Part shown: positions 1 to 12,918 of the stretch, piece after piece
Numbering within the stretch: position 1 is the stretch's first letter
How the letters are laid out: each line of letters begins with the position of its first letter
DNA from: Cladopsammia gracilis
Lineage: Eukaryota; Cnidaria; Anthozoa; Scleractinia; Dendrophylliidae
Assembly (NCBI GenBank): GCA_022457155.1
Contig: JAJGOT010000192.1
Location: 1,152,001 to 1,216,000 of the forward strand
Direction: 5' to 3'
DNA length: 64,000 nucleotides
Position numbers and translations under genes: made by a program
The notes under the pieces: generated by a model
Database searches by the model: none
The model's input: only the letters and a program-made list of their open reading frames with translations
Told to the model about the DNA's origin: nothing

Positions 1-1684
1 CTCGTGCACGCTAAACTAAAAGAAAAACAGGAAACATAATTGCTATTTTCGGAATCTACAATTTATTAGCCTTACAATGATATATAGTTTTCTGGGGTTT
101 CGTTAAAAATAGCGCGCGTACGAAAGAAGGTTTACAGTAACCTTGAGATCTGCGTACATTTAATAGACTGGCACAGGACTGGCAATACAGTTAGCTATCT
201 TGACTTCGAAATCTAGTACGCGTTGAACGGCAGTTAAATATTTAACATCTTTAACCTTTCATACAAACCTTCAAAAACACTGCAAAGCTTTGCCAGCACA
301 TTTTACTAGCCATTCACTAACAAAAACGATATTTTTCCCTTTAAATTGTCCCATGTTGAATCTGAACTGCTACCGCGTGATAGGCGCCAGCCAAAAAAAA
401 AATATTTTGAACACTTCCGGTTCAAATTCCCCACCTCACCCAGGGAAAGTCAAATTCCCTACCCCTGGAATGGCTCCCGACTTCCTTGGCACAAAAAATG
501 TTCAAATGCCCGGGCTTTCCGGGGGGGGGGGGGGGGGGGGGGGGGTTGTTGATGTTTCGAATAGCAAAGCGCACAAATGACGTCAGTACTCTTGTTTGTC
601 TGAGTTTATAATTTATTCTTGTTTATTCTTGCATTTCTGACAATAGAAATTCGTTATTAGGAATCCCCTGAGAGTCACTTTTGGTTTGTTTGTCTGAGTT
701 TTGGTTCTATAAATAGTAATTGTGCGCTTCGCTATTGATCGGCGCATTAGCCGCTGTCGTTAAGTTTCGTGGCGATGCTCTCCCAAATATTCTGCTTTCA
801 ACCCATCGCCAATAAGTTTCATTCATTCATTCATTCATTCTTTATTTGCCATATATACAACATTTTACACGCATTTTACATAAGTGCCGTTTTATCGCAA
901 CATCGGCCATATTTCAATTTCAATATCCTACAATGCGAGACAGACCGCGTAACTTGGCGAAAGAGGCAGAAAAAAAACAGAATAAATTACTTAAATAGGC
1001 AAGCGAGATCCCTGGAGGGTTACCGGGTAATTAGTTCTATTCACAGAAGGCGTCTGGAGTCGGGAAAAATTCCGCGCGGGCTAGTTTCGCGGGAATTTTA
1101 GCAGTGGGAATACAATCACAATCAGCTTTTGACGACACAAGCTGGAAAACTTCAATTTATGACAAATGAACTGAGTAGTAGAGCTCGCACCGTGGCGGCC
1201 TTTTTTAGGCGGGTCAGTCAGCCAAACATGTTGACATATAATCCGACCCAAGGCGCTGATTGCTTGTCAAAGTAAAAGATCGGCTTTCGTACTAAAATTG
1301 TGTTTTGAGTGACAGAAATTTCTATAGACACCGTAAGAAGGCGGAGCGTTTTTTATCAACCGTTTTTTGGCGCGCAAAGTTTGGTTCAATGAATAAAACC
1401 AATAAGAGCGTTCCGAAACATTCAAGTTTAAAATCAATAAAATTGCGCAGTATATAAAAACCGCTTTTTTCTTTACTAAAATCCACAATATTCGTATAGC
1501 CGCTACATCGCTAGACTTTATGTCGATTTTCAGTTTGACAGCCATCATTTTTTTTATACAACGTGACTTTATTGGCGGAGAAAAACAAACTGAATGTTCA
1601 AACGTCAAACTTTTACGCATCGTTAATAAACTGACTTTATTGGCGAGAAAAGCAAACTGAATGTTCAAACCTAGCCCCCCCCCT
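1..1684. other. No convincing gene; low-complexity flank
   Basis: I see no protein-like reading frame here. The stretch holds a run of about 25 G at 521-545, an ATTC microsatellite at about 820-840 and AT-rich DNA. The short open frames have no recognisable domain and no splice-site support. Confidence 0.5.
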
Positions 1685-2477
1685 CCTCTTCTCCTCCCCA
1701 AGAAAAATCTGAGAAGGTTATAGTTTTTGGTGACTAATCAGACATGAAAAATATTGATCGACTATAGCAGTGATTTTGAGCAATGAACTCAAAGACTGAA
1801 CTGAACAGTCAGCCTTTGATCTGACTGTGTTATCCTGTATAAATAAAGTTTTCTCTGCCATTGCCAATGTGAAAAGAGGGTGTAAATGTCCAGTGTCAAG
1901 CCTTGTGGTTTCTCTTGGGCGTCCTAACTACATTTTTCTCGACATCTGCAACTCTGTTTTTGTTGTAAAAGATAGTAAGGTGTGAAAAAATTAAAAGAGA
2001 AAAGTCATATTGCTTGAAAGCAATAATGCTGCTTTTCAAAATGCTTTATTTACTTCCTTTAATCGAGGCACAATGCATTCAAGGAATTAAGAAAATTAAA
2101 CCCAAAAACTACAACTCCTGGCCTATATCTAGTGAATTGCAATCCGTATCCTCGAGTATTTTTGGCAAATGCAGTTCTTTGTTGCCTCAGCGTACGTAAA
2201 CTACCAACACATCAGCCACACCCACATTTTCTGCAATAAAATAAAACAAAATGAAATGAAAAGGTTCTCAAACTTGTCAACAGAGGTGACTGAGAAGTAC
2301 ACACAAAAATAAGTTAGTCATAGCCAAAGGGTGGACAAGCTAACTACATGTTTTGTTGTTCAGTGTTCGCACTTTGCAAAATGGACTTCCTAAGGGCGAT
2401 TTAACTGCTCAACTGTAGAATTAGTCAGTGTTAAAGGGACAGTATCCAGGCTGAAATATCGTGTTTTCATGGCCAGC

Positions 2478-2608
2478 AGCCTGCATGACAGGCGCTTTAT
2501 GAGTCAAGTGGGGCGAGCGAAGCATTTCGCGCGAAGTGCGCGTCTTGCGCTTCGCGCGAAACGCTTAGCTCGCCCCGCTTGGTTCATAAAGCGCCTGTCG
2601 TGCAGGCT
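2478..2608. mobile_element. Palindromic MITE, AGCCTGCA ends, 9 bp TSD (copy A)
   Basis: The ends are AGCCTGCA and TGCAGGCT and the interior folds back on itself around a CGCG-rich centre. The 9-base direct repeat ATGGCCAGC flanks it at 2469-2477 and 2609-2617. A 9-10 bp target duplication with palindromic ends suggests a Mutator-like (MULE) non-autonomous element. The same site in copy B (20632-20882) carries the same element, so it was there before the duplication. Confidence 0.75.
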
Positions 2609-2839
2609 ATGGCCAGCAGCTTGCTTTAGGTTGCTTTATTATCTTAAAATAGGAAGAAAGAATCGCCAAAAGTGATGAACGCAAAGAATGTGAACTAAAA
2701 AGACAGAATAACGACTAAAAAACTCAAAATTCCACCAGGATTGATTTTTTGATTTCTTGACCGCCGGTCACGAAATCAAAATTAATGAACATCCTTGTAA
2801 TCCTGCACTTTTCTCCAAACTATACTGCTCCTGTTTTGC

Positions 2840-3152
2840 TCTATAGAGTATTTTTATCCAGTTTAGTTGTATATTTGGTGGCATTTGGCGATATAACATG
2901 GAAATTAAGTAAACAGAATTTCGTTATTTCGGCGGGACAGTATTCCCTAACCCTAACCCTCTCTTCCCCTCCCCCCCTCCCCTCTCTCCCCCCTCCCCCT
3001 CTTCCCCCCTCCCCCCCCCCTCTTCCCCTCCCCCCTCTATACCGTAATAGAATATTTTTATCCAATTTAGTTGTATATTTGGTGGCATTTGGCGATATAT
3101 CATGGAAATTAAGTAAACACAATTTCGTTATTTCGGCGGGATAGTGTCCCTG
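2840..3152. repeat. Short direct duplication around a polypyrimidine tract
   Basis: About 107 bases beginning at the CTCTATA..GTATTTTTATCCA.. stretch occur twice (about 2840-2945 and 3035-3152). They are separated by about 90 bases that are almost entirely C and T and begin with CCCTAACCCTAACCCT, a few telomere-like units. Copy B has the same arrangement at about 21117-21405. It lies just 3' of exon 4 of the minus-strand gene. Confidence 0.7.
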
Positions 3153-3162
3153 TGATACTCAC

Positions 3163-6100
3163 GGTAGTGGTTCCAGTTTGTATATCCAGGCAGCTTGCTG
3201 TACAAAATGACGTTTTTGCGAGGCAGATAATGTTTCTCCCAGCTGCAGAGTGGTCCAGCAACCATCATCCACCCGGTATCTCCTGAGCACCCTCCATAGC
3301 TCCTGTTTATGAAGAAGTAACGTTTGTGTGCTGGTTCGCCACGAATGGAAAAGTAGTTCTTCGGCTGTGTGTTGATGTCAGACCAGGGACTCTGAGTCAA
3401 TCTGGAGAATGAAAACCAGTTGAGCTTGTCTGATCCGTGGGCGTTAAATTTCAGCTCCATCAACCGCTTACCTCCTTTATAGAGAACAACTCTAGCCTAA
3501 AAAAATAAACACAATTCATGTCGCTTGTGTCTTAACTCGAAAGAACAGAAGGTTTTAAAATGGCTGAAAAAGGGAACATTTGAAGGGTGCAAACTGACTG
3601 GTCACTGGTTGCATTTCTCCTGCGCTTGGCATCCGCCACACAATCACATGATTTTTCAGAAGGCTGTGATTGGTTTTATAAATGATGGTATTTTCAAACT
3701 TAATGATTGGCTTTGTGTAACGGCAGTCGTTGGAAAAGAAACACTACCGAGGACGATGTATAAAATAAAAATAAGTTTTTAGAAATTACCTCAGATGCGT
3801 GAAAGTCTTTCCAGTTCAAAACAATCCTGTTCTTGTAGTGGTCCATGTGATGGTTAGTGGTGTCAAGAGCCGCCATTACTTCCTCGGAGGATGTTTGACC
3901 ATTATTGTATGTGTCATACGCACTCTTGTGCACTCCTGACACAGCCTTAAACACCATAGTCCAACCTTTTTGTTAGAACGAAAAACATCAGCCGAAATAA
4001 AGGCATACATGAAGTAGAATCCCGATAATTCGAACGTTTTGGTGTTAACCCTTTTACTCCAGAGTCAATTATAGAGATATACCGTGTAGTTCTAACTTTT
4101 GAGTCTGTGGACAAAATCCTATGGTGTAACCATTCAAATGAAACCTCTTCGGCAGTACTTTTGGAAGGTACGATTTGCTTTTCAATATTTTACATAATGA
4201 AATTTGGGATTTTTCTAAAATTTTGATATTTGGCATTCTTCGTTAGATTTAAAGGGTTAAATCAAAGTTAAAGCTGTTTTCCTTGTATTTCCTTCACTCT
4301 GGCACAGTATTCTACCACTCTTTCAATAATTCGATAACTCAAGCTAAATTTGGAACAATTTCGCATTAGTTCGCCAGCTAACTCAAACTCGGTTTGTAAA
4401 TATTTATGATTAGCTAAATTGTTGGAAATGATCATTGGAAACACAGACGTGTAAGCGAATCTTTCCTGACGACATTGTCTACATTTTATCTCGTTAGCAT
4501 ACGAATTTTACATAGAGAATTAGGCATCGTGCTCAAATACGAACTGATTTCAAAAGTTAGACGAGCTTGTTAAACTTTTAATTAGTAATCCACCCAATGT
4601 TTTATTCTTTGCATATAATATTATTTTAAGAAATATCGGCTATCCAAAACTGTAAAATTGTTGCAAAAGCGCTAATGAGCCATACATTCTTTGTAGGTCT
4701 TTGTAAAATTTCGAGTTTTTTTTTCAAACAGCATTGCACAAAGAGAATCTTGTATATTGGACTCAAATTTCTAGAGAAAGCTAATTGTGCTTTGCCCTTT
4801 CAAATATTCAGAGTTGATTTTCTTTGTAGATCGATTAGCAAATGAGGCGCATATCACTCGCCTGTACATTGGCTTTTAAGAACTGTGCCTTGGTAGTTTT
4901 TCTGCTGTTTCGATACCACTTTTCTATAACTATAACTGGAATCGTTTTCAGCCGAGTTTACTTAACTTATAGCTGCATTCTGGGAGAAACAGCAATAAAA
5001 CAACTGTATTTACTCACCTCCGGCGGCCATATCGCAGTAAACTGGAAATGCGTTTCTTCTGTCTGTAAAAATAAACAAATACCTTTGCTCACACATGGAA
5101 GAGGAAGATATAAAGTACATTCTCCAAGGGGGGAAATGAATCAGTTATTAGATATTTTTTTCTAAGCCACAAAGACTGAGAAACTGACCCAGCCCTTTTT
5201 ACCTCGTAAATACGCTAAGCGTCATGAACGAGTTATAGCAGACGGAGACAAATATGCAAATTTTCACTCTTTCTCCCCCCTCAGATTCCAAAATTCAACT
5301 TAATTAAAATTCAGTTTGAAACAAAAGACATCACTATTGGGGCTAAGGGGAATGATATTAAGGATTTATATGGTTTATTCCACTAGGTCTTGTATTGATG
5401 TGTTTTGCTTTAAGTTGAATTTTCATACATCGAAATTTGTCTATTATTGTCTCGTAATAAAGTTCATCATACTTCATGTGAAGGAAATCCATCGTTGATC
5501 ACTTGTACTTGGAAATAAAGAGAGCCGAAAGCTCGTTTTTCTTAACCTCTCACTGACCTTAAAGGTACCGGTATTTGTTTTTTTGCTTTTTAAAATTTTA
5601 CAATTTTTTTAACATCCCAAGATCTCTTAGGACTAAAGAAAACATCCAAATAATAGACCGTATTCGTATTCTCGGTATTGAACTGGTACTAGCTTGCAAT
5701 AATGGAGGCTCATGCGGCTCACGTGCAAATATTTTTAATGATATTCCCCCGCATGAGCCTCCATTGCAAGCTAGTACCAGTTCAATACCGAGAATATGAA
5801 TGTGGTCTATTTACACGATTACCAAATGCCATCCAGAGATGTTTTTAGACTCCCGAAGAGCATCAAAAAATCACTACCCCAGGAAACGGTGTTGGAGTGA
5901 GAGGAGGTTGGGGAGTTGGACGCAGGGAGTGAGGAGTGGGGATTTCGGCAAACCGTTTAAGAATGGGAGGGTCCGTACATTTCGTAGTCACGAGTTAGCT
6001 AATTAGGAGCCTTTGTTTTCAAGTTGCAACCATTTCCATCGTGGCTATCTCTGGCCAAAAGACACTGGAATACGACCAAATAGCAACTTTTGTCGTCATT

Positions 6101-6255
6101 TTTTGGGTTTCAAAAGGTGCAAACACTATTTTGGATTTTCAAAGTGATACACGAAATATTGCCTACAAAGAAAAGTCCTGCAGTTTACCAGATTAGAACA
6201 ATCAGAACTTTACAGAAAAGTTAACATTGACACTATTTGGAGACCTGTTCTTTCT

Positions 6256-6287
<32 letters not shown>

Positions 6288-7049
6288 AACAGTAAAAACT
6301 AGAAAATCTTTAAGGGACCTTGCTTTCCTCTTGAAATAGGAAGAAAAAGTCGCTAAAATTGGAGAAACTAACGAGACAAAAATAAAGGCTTAACACTGAA
6401 AGTTTCACCAGAATTGCAATTATGATTTCTTGACCGCCTGTCATGAAAACAAATTTGATGGATTGTAATCCAGTTCCATCCGTATAATCCTTCAATTTAT
6501 CTCTAAACTACTGCTTCTGTTGGGCTCTGTAGAATTGTTTTATTTTATTTAGTCATTTATTTGGTGGCATTTGGCAATATAACATGGAATTCAGGTAAGG
6601 AAAATTTCTATGTTTCGCGTGGACAGTGCCCTTTAACACAGACAAAAGGTCACAAAAAGGTACAGAAGACTAGCTTCACAGCTGAATCTTACCATTACCA
6701 TTGAATCTTACCATTACCATTGAATCTTACCATTGCGTTTGATCCAGTAGATGCCATTCGCAATTCGTCCGGCGTTGTTGATATCTTCACACGAAGATCC
6801 CGGATTTGACTTCCCCCCATACGAGACTTCATACTGCAGCGCTTTCCATTCACTTCCGGTACATACAAACACTTTTTCGCTGTCGAACTTCAATTGGCCT
6901 GCTCGACTCGACTTACAATCGCAATTGTGTTTCTCAATTTTGAATATGATGAAGTAGCTCTCACTAATGTCGCATTTTGACGGATCGTACGCGTTTGCCA
7001 AGCACAGTACGCTGGTAAAAATGATACCCAAGGCGACCATGTGCCCCAT
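3163..7049 (-). CDS. Secreted cnidarian fibrinogen-like-fold protein, paralog A (exons 1-4, last exon not found)
   Basis: Four exons on the minus strand join with correct phases: exon 1 7049-6731, exon 2 5062-5018, exon 3 3965-3790, exon 4 3496-3163. All have AG acceptors and GT donors (GTAAGA, GTGAGT, GTAATT, GTGAGT). I chose the ATG at 7049 because an acceptor (CTCCACAG) lies just upstream of it. The N-terminus is a signal peptide (hydrophobic LGIIFTSVLCLA). Exon 1 then carries SSCEDI and IYWIK; exon 2 FPVYCDM; exon 3 GWTMVFKAVSG and HYKNRIVLNW; exon 4 NWFS, SPW, YFSI, YGGC..DTGWM and YTNW. This resembles a fibrinogen C-like fold in secreted proteins that I associate with corals and anemones; a lectin or adhesion role is inference. 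Exon 4 ends in phase 1, so at least one further exon is expected; I could not locate it. Confidence 0.75.
4690..4705. other. Probable transposon excision footprint
   Basis: Here TTTGTA occurs twice, separated only by GGTC. At the same place in copy B (22946-23168) the two TTTGTA copies flank a 211 bp inverted-repeat element whose ends are GAGGGTCG and CGACCCTC. The four bases left in copy A match the element's terminal sequence, as a footprint of excision would. Confidence 0.65.
5653..5810. mobile_element. Palindromic MITE-like repeat (copy A)
   Basis: Arms starting ATAGACCGTATTCG and containing GGTATTGAACTGGTACTAGC are repeated in reverse complement on the right side, around a short centre with AATATTTTTAATGATATT. 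Copy B holds the same element at about 24126-24281. No clear target duplication was found. It sits in the intron between exons 1 and 2. Confidence 0.65.
6256..6287. repeat. (CAA)n microsatellite
   Basis: About ten CAA units; only about five remain at the corresponding place in copy B (about 24727-24745). Confidence 0.9.
6690..6735 (-). repeat. 19-base tandem repeat over the exon 1 splice donor (gene A)
   Basis: On the minus strand the unit AATGGTAATGGTAAGATTC follows the end of exon 1, and each unit carries the donor-like AATG|GTAAGA. The first donor-like site (after 6731) keeps the reading phase with exon 2. Copy B has one more unit. Confidence 0.75.
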
Positions 7050-8591
7050 GTTTAACACAAGTCTGTGGAGAAATAAACGGACAGACTTATTAGTGCTTAA
7101 ATAGTTGTCTTTGGACATGCATGATAGTTGTCTTTATGACAGCATGGACGCAGTCATACAGTTAAATGGCAGACCGTTCACACTATATATTTACAAAGCT
7201 GTCGTCCAAACAAGGTCCTTGTCCAAATTTAAGGAGCTATGTCATAGGATTTGACCTTTTTGGGCGAAAACTGTCCCCAATTAAAACTAAGTCGGCCTTT
7301 GTCATACGCGAAATGTTTTGTTGGTCAGAACGTCATACGCTTTTACCAACACAGAACAAACAAGAAAAACAAGACATCGTAATACTTTTGACTCACTGAA
7401 CGAATTTAACATATATGATTAAATGTAAAAATGGGAAAACAGTACATAGGTTAAACTAAACGCGCGCTTCATGAACGTTTTACCGAACACAGGCCAGGCA
7501 AGCAACGAACAATCCATTTCACGCTGCCACAGCAGCAGTCCCTCTACCTGGCCACTATATCACAGACCTGAAAACTGAATTGAATTACAAGCTGCACTCA
7601 GTACATCCCGTCGTAAAGCACAAGAAGCATATAGGTAAAACATTATCACCAGACGGTATAAATCGATAAAATGAATATAAATTTTAATCTCTATAAATTG
7701 CCTTTAATTTATTGTAAATATGCATACCTAAATAACATGTCATCTGGTATTTACATTTAAGGAGCCGTTATAACATTTTCCTTCAGTATAGAACTGGCCC
7801 GAGGACACTAATTTTCTTAGCCGAAATATTGGCCTCTAAATAAATCAGCCCATTGTGGTAGTGCCAGCCTTGCATTCAGAACGAACCAGTGTATTTTATT
7901 TAAGCGTTGTGTAGTTTACGCAAAGTTATACCCAACCGTGGTACAGCGGGTGGTGAGGGGGGTTACAATATTTCGAAAAGATTTTACCCTTTTAGGTAGC
8001 CTGTGGTGTGCTCTATAAGATAAGGTAGATATTATGGGTTATGGCACAGCTGTCTGCTGAGGATCTGTGACGTCATTCAAAATGCTGCTTATGACTTCAT
8101 ATCTCGTTACCATAGCAACCGGTGTGTCTCAAGGATAAATGACCAGTTACTTAAGACGGTATCTGCTAACAATAAATGCTCTTGAAAATACAGGACAAAA
8201 ACCTTAAGGGAGTGGCATACCCTCGTCCAAGGGTTAAGAGATTTTCCATTATAAAACTTGGTGAGATTCCAGTAATTTAAAGCTATTCGGAAAGTGTCAA
8301 CGTGTCACGTGTGTTCTTTCCGTCGAGCATTTTAAATTTCGAATGTTGTAACAGTTAGTATATACCTCATCAGATGCTCCTGATGAGCATGCTTATACCT
8401 TTGAATGAAGAAAAACAATGTTTATCGGTATAACTTTTACATTTTTACGTCATTTAGCTATGTACCCTCTAGCTTTCATTGTCATAGCCTTAATGTTCTT
8501 GAAGTTACGAGGCGGGGGCACAATGTGCCCTCCCCCCCCCCCCCCCCCCCAGGCTCAGAAACTCAAAAAAAGCCCAGGCTGAATAGGGTTA
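7050..8591. other. No coding sequence recognised; upstream of gene A
   Basis: The interval should contain the 5' untranslated exon and promoter of the minus-strand gene, since a splice acceptor lies just upstream of the chosen ATG. No clear TATA box was pinned down. A C-run follows at about 8529-8550. Open frames are short and not protein-like. Confidence 0.4.
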
Positions 8592-9431
8592 AATCATAAA
8601 TTACTAATTTACAACCAAGAAAGACCGCGTAATGACAGTACTGCGTTGATAAATCATCAAAATATGTTTCGGTTTTTGGTTTATTATTGACTACAGATTG
8701 ATCCTTAGCATATAACTTTGTGCGATGTCGACCATGAAGTCGTAAATGTTTTCAAATTCCGGACTGTGTCCTGGCCTCGAATAAGCTAAGTTAATAATTC
8801 GATTTTGTTTACGGGGAATAGTAGTTATTTAACGCGGCCAGGAGTGTCAAATTAAAGGAATGAACAAATTCCAGAGGAGTTTGAATGGATTGATTAAAAA
8901 TGAGAGAACCCTCCAATCATGCAGAACGACTGCGGCAAGTTAGCACTCGGATCAAACTTTGCTCGATTATTCTGGTCTTTCTCGGGGTAAAAGGATCCGT
9001 ATTCGATAAATAGTCGCAAAGTCCGAAATAAATTTTGCTTTGCAAACTGACGGTGTTAATTTTGATTACTTGATATGCGTTTGTTAAGAATTTTTCATTC
9101 AATCTATTTTTGGATTTTGCCTGAAGGTCATTTTCTTAACTTTAAGTAAACGGTATGCGTTGGAGTGTAGCTTTTATCTGAACCTATCGGAGGCGCTGAT
9201 AAATTAACTGCTTTCCCTTACACCATGGCCACCTCCGCACATTCTAGCAAAAAGCAGCACTTCATGCATATCGGAAAAGAATCTCGAATTGATTCCTGAA
9301 GGCAATTGTCCATTGCAATAAAGGACTTGGGTTTTCCAAGTGGCAGCATGCTGGTTATTTCTGAGTTATCTGTTATACATACTTCAAACTTTCCCATTGT
9401 TTTGCCCAAACAGTTTTGTCACAGGCGAACG
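8592..9431. repeat. Partial extra copy of the 5 kb unit
   Basis: Blocks beginning AATCATAAATTACTAATTTA and containing GAACAAATTCCAGAGGAGTTTG recur near 9891, 10172, 10575, 14926, 15205 and 15611. This shows that the tandem region has a further truncated copy on its left. No gene is seen. Confidence 0.6.
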
Positions 9432-10292
9432 GATATACTAACTGCATTTTTTTACTTATAACACCTCTACTCTTTCTAGCTTAAAGACGAGTCACTTCAT
9501 GCATATCGGACAAGACTGATTTTGATTCAAAAATCACTTGCATGGTATAAAACAAGCCCCAAACCATAAATCACAGCAAGAAAACTAACCTTCTGCAGAT
9601 GGATAAATAAACAAAAATCAATCGGCACAGTGATTCGCAAAGGACAATGATAATCGGGTGTTGAGCTAAAGGATCACCTGAATAGATACCTACACAAAAT
9701 GACTGGTTGCGGTTTAGTAGCAGACTATAAAGTGATAGATGAACACACTCATACCCTGTTCTCATTGGCTGCATGGAAAATGAAGTGATAACAAATTAAA
9801 CGAATCGATTGCTCGATTAATAACGATCCAATGTTATGTAAATTTCTTTGAGGTATTAAACAATGTTTGTCCCTTTGACACTATGTTAGATCATAAATTA
9901 CTAATTTATAACCAAGAAAGACCGTGTAATGACAGTGCTGCGTTGATAAATCATTGAAAAGTCTTTCGGTTTTTGATTTATTATTGACTGCAGATTGATC
10001 CTTAGCATATACTGTGTTAATAAATTGCTGTGATGTAGACCATGAAGTCGTGAATGTTTTCGAATTCCGGCCGACTGTGTCCTGGACTCGAAAAAGCTAA
10101 GTCGATAATTCGATTGATTATGTTTACGGGGAATAGTAGTTATTTAACGCGGTGAGTGTCAAATTAAAGAAATGAACAAATTCCAGAGGAGTTTGAATGG
10201 ATAATTGACTGAAAATGAGAGAACCCTGTGTTTATAAATTTATGTGATGTCGACCATGAAGTCGTGAATGTTTTCGAATTCCGGACTGTATC

Positions 10293-10467
10293 TAGCCTGC
10301 GAGCAGGCTCTACTATTTGGGTTTCGCGCACCAGTGCTATGCGAGCGGCGAAGCTGCGAACGGTACACTCACTTTTCCTCACCCCATTCTTCGCCGGCTC
10401 ACCCTGGCAGCTCCGCCACCAAGATACTCGTGCGATACCCCAAACAAGTGAGCCTGCTCGCAGGCTA
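10293..10467. mobile_element. Palindromic MITE, TAGCCTGC ends, 9 bp TSD (C1)
   Basis: It begins TAGCCTGCGAGCAGGCT and ends AGCCTGCTCGCAGGCTA. It is flanked by GACTGTATC at left and GACTGTGTC at right, a 9-base duplication with one difference. An identical element sits at 15325-15499 in unit C2, so the insertion is older than the tandem duplication. It shares end motifs with the elements at 2478, 39131 and 61408. Confidence 0.75.
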
Positions 10468-11426
10468 GACTGTGTCCTGGCCTCGAAATTAAAAAAGCTA
10501 AGTCGATAATTCGATTGATTATGTTTACGGGGAATAGTAGTTATTTAACGCGGCCAGGAGTGTCAAATAAAAGGAATGAACAAAATTCCAGAGGAGTTTG
10601 AATGGATAATTGTCTGAAAATTAGAGAACCCTTCAATCATCACAAGCCAGAGGGTCGATTTTATTGAACGCATTAGGGGTCCACATTCGCCTTGGAAATT
10701 CACACGTTTAAATAAATCTTAATTAGTTTTCACACATTCCTGTTCGCACCCAGTTATCCCTATCTGCCTAAAGTTATCGTTTCCTGTGGGCAAAAACAGC
10801 CTTAAAACTATTAATAGGCTCGCTCTGCGTTTAACGGAAGCCAGTGATATACAACATGGTCAGACTGGCACAGAGTAGTACAATACAATGCAATGATCCG
10901 TTATGATCTTACTATAAATAACAAAGGAGCCACTTATCAGCTACTGAAGTTTATATTTATAGTCAGGTTCTAGTCGACGAGAGTATCCAATTAAAATAAT
11001 TTTGTCATCACGCACTCATCCCCAGCAAAAGTTCAGTGCTATTTCTGGTCGATAGACAAAGCCGAATTCTAGAAGGAATTTTTTCATTGTGTCTATGGCC
11101 TAGCGAATACCCCTTGAATCCGGATCACGTTCAATCACAACTAGCCGAGAAATAACTTATCATAAACTGCAACTTTGTTATTTATAGATCGTTTTCATTT
11201 TCGTATTAAAAGCAGTTTGTTTTCCGCGGGCTATGAGAACAACCCCAGAGAAGGATGTTGCAAGGAATGCCATATAAAAGAAATTAAGAAATTCTTGAAA
11301 TACAGCTAAATTTTCTTTATAATTACTGTTAGCGAAACATACATTCAAATGGACAGAGTATGATCATTTTGTCGCTTTTTGTCTACTAGGTAATATGTCT
11401 ATAAAATTCATCTTTAGTTAATAGCT

Positions 11427-11790
11427 GCTTCCAATTGGAGGCGTTCACTCAACGAGATACACAAATAATCTAATTTAACTCACGTCATCAGGTAGCATTA
11501 CGAAGCACTTTGAACTTTCCAAACCACGTCTTTCAATGACGTGTGTCATTGAAAGACGCGGTTTGATAAATTAGTTTTTAATTGCGGTGTGGGATTTAAG
11601 TATATATGCTTCCAATTGAAGACGTTCACTCAACGAGATACGCAAATAATCTATTAACCCACGTCATCAGGCAGCATTACGAAGCACTTTGAACTTTCCA
11701 AACCGCGTCTTTCAATGACGTGTGTCATTGAAAGACGCGGTTTGATAAATTAGTTTTTAATTGCGGTGTGGGATTTAAGTATATTTTACG
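11427..11790. repeat. Two tandem 180 bp units, each with a long hairpin (C1)
   Basis: A unit starting GCTTCCAATTG(G/A)A(G/A)(G/A)CGTTCACTC is present twice. Each unit contains a hairpin of about 20 bp (AAACCRCGTCTTTCAATGAC and its complement around a GTG loop). Unit C2 has the same pair at 16456-16820; one of its hairpins has a changed loop. No protein or known RNA is recognised. Confidence 0.7.
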
Positions 11791-12918
11791 TCGATAAACA
11801 AAGCCGAATTCTAGAAGTATTTTTGCATTGTGGCTATGGTCTAGCGAACAGCCCTCGAATTTAGTCGACTCGACAACTAGCCGAGAAATAACTTATCATA
11901 AACTGCAACTTTGTTATTTATAGATCGTTTCCATTTTCGTACACTGAAGCAGTTTGTTTTCTGGCTATTAGAGCAAAGGAAAGGATGTTGCAGGGAATGC
12001 CGCAAATAAAAGAAAATTAATTAAGAAATTCTTGAAATACAGCTAAATTTTCTTTATTAATGTTTCTGTTCAGTTCAAAGATTCACTGAAAGACTGCACC
12101 GATTTGCATCCTCGCTTTAGAAAAGTCTTTTAACTGATGAGTAAAAAAATATTTGTTTTAGTTTCGCACATGGACGCTTAGCTACACGGCCAAAAATTTA
12201 AAAATGCTACATCTCCAAAGCAATGTTGTTGAACCTGTTGATAGATATGCCGTGCTTTGAATGGTTTGATGAAGCCTTTGCATTGGAGCGTTATGTAATC
12301 GGAGGAGTGGAGTTAATGTCCAACCGTACGAGAACTGGCGACAGTCCTATATACTGATTACTGAAATGACTACGACAAAATCTTAACCGGCTTAAATAAT
12401 TATCAACAACGCAGCAATAATAAACAATCGTTAAACTAAAATAGCGAAACATATATTCAAATGGACAGAGTAGGATCATTCTGTCGTTTTTTAATTTTGT
12501 CTACTTGGTAAAATCTTCGCCGGGTTTTTTTTTTCTGTCGTTTTAAAAAAATTGTAAATACCGCTATTTTACACAAAGTTCCTTATCAAGATATGTTCCC
12601 GGTTTTCAGCCACGTTAACGCAATTATTCGGCTTTAACAGAATTAATCGATTTTGAACAGGGATGAAAGAAAGCTCATTAAGTTTAACATTGATGACAGC
12701 TACAAGACATGTTTCGATCTCTTTTGATGGAGTATCCCTGTTCATTCGAAACAAAGGATTCACACCTAGCACGCTAATAATCCCCCACAAATATTTAAAG
12801 AACGCGACGTTAAACGTCGGCTTGGTCCTAAAATCGGGGCTCTGACTTGTTATGATACAGAACCACTGCGGCAAGTTAGCATTCAGATCAATCTTTGCTT
12901 GATTATTCTGGACTTTAA

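Larger units (their letters stand above)
1685..8288. repeat. Segmental duplication, copy A
   Basis: This block is repeated in direct orientation at about 19835-27152 (copy B). The match starts near the pyrimidine-rich stretch before AAGAAAAATC and ends near GTGAGATTC..AAAGCTAT. It includes all four recognisable exons of the secreted-protein gene, its introns and several mobile elements. The offset between copies is about 18.2-18.5 kb and changes only where one copy has an insertion. Edges are approximate because they were placed by eye. Confidence 0.85.

Noticed and set aside
2944..2960. Telomere-like CCCTAA units
   Set aside because: Only two and a half units inside a general C/T tract; copy B has diverged. 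Too few to call an interstitial telomere.
2785..3144. Pro/Ser-rich frame across the CT-rich tract
   Set aside because: Low-complexity translation of a polypyrimidine run between two short direct repeats.
10228..10509. A 93-codon frame identical in C1 and C2
   Set aside because: Most of it is a translation of the palindromic MITE at 10293-10467 and its flanks; identity only reflects the tandem duplication.
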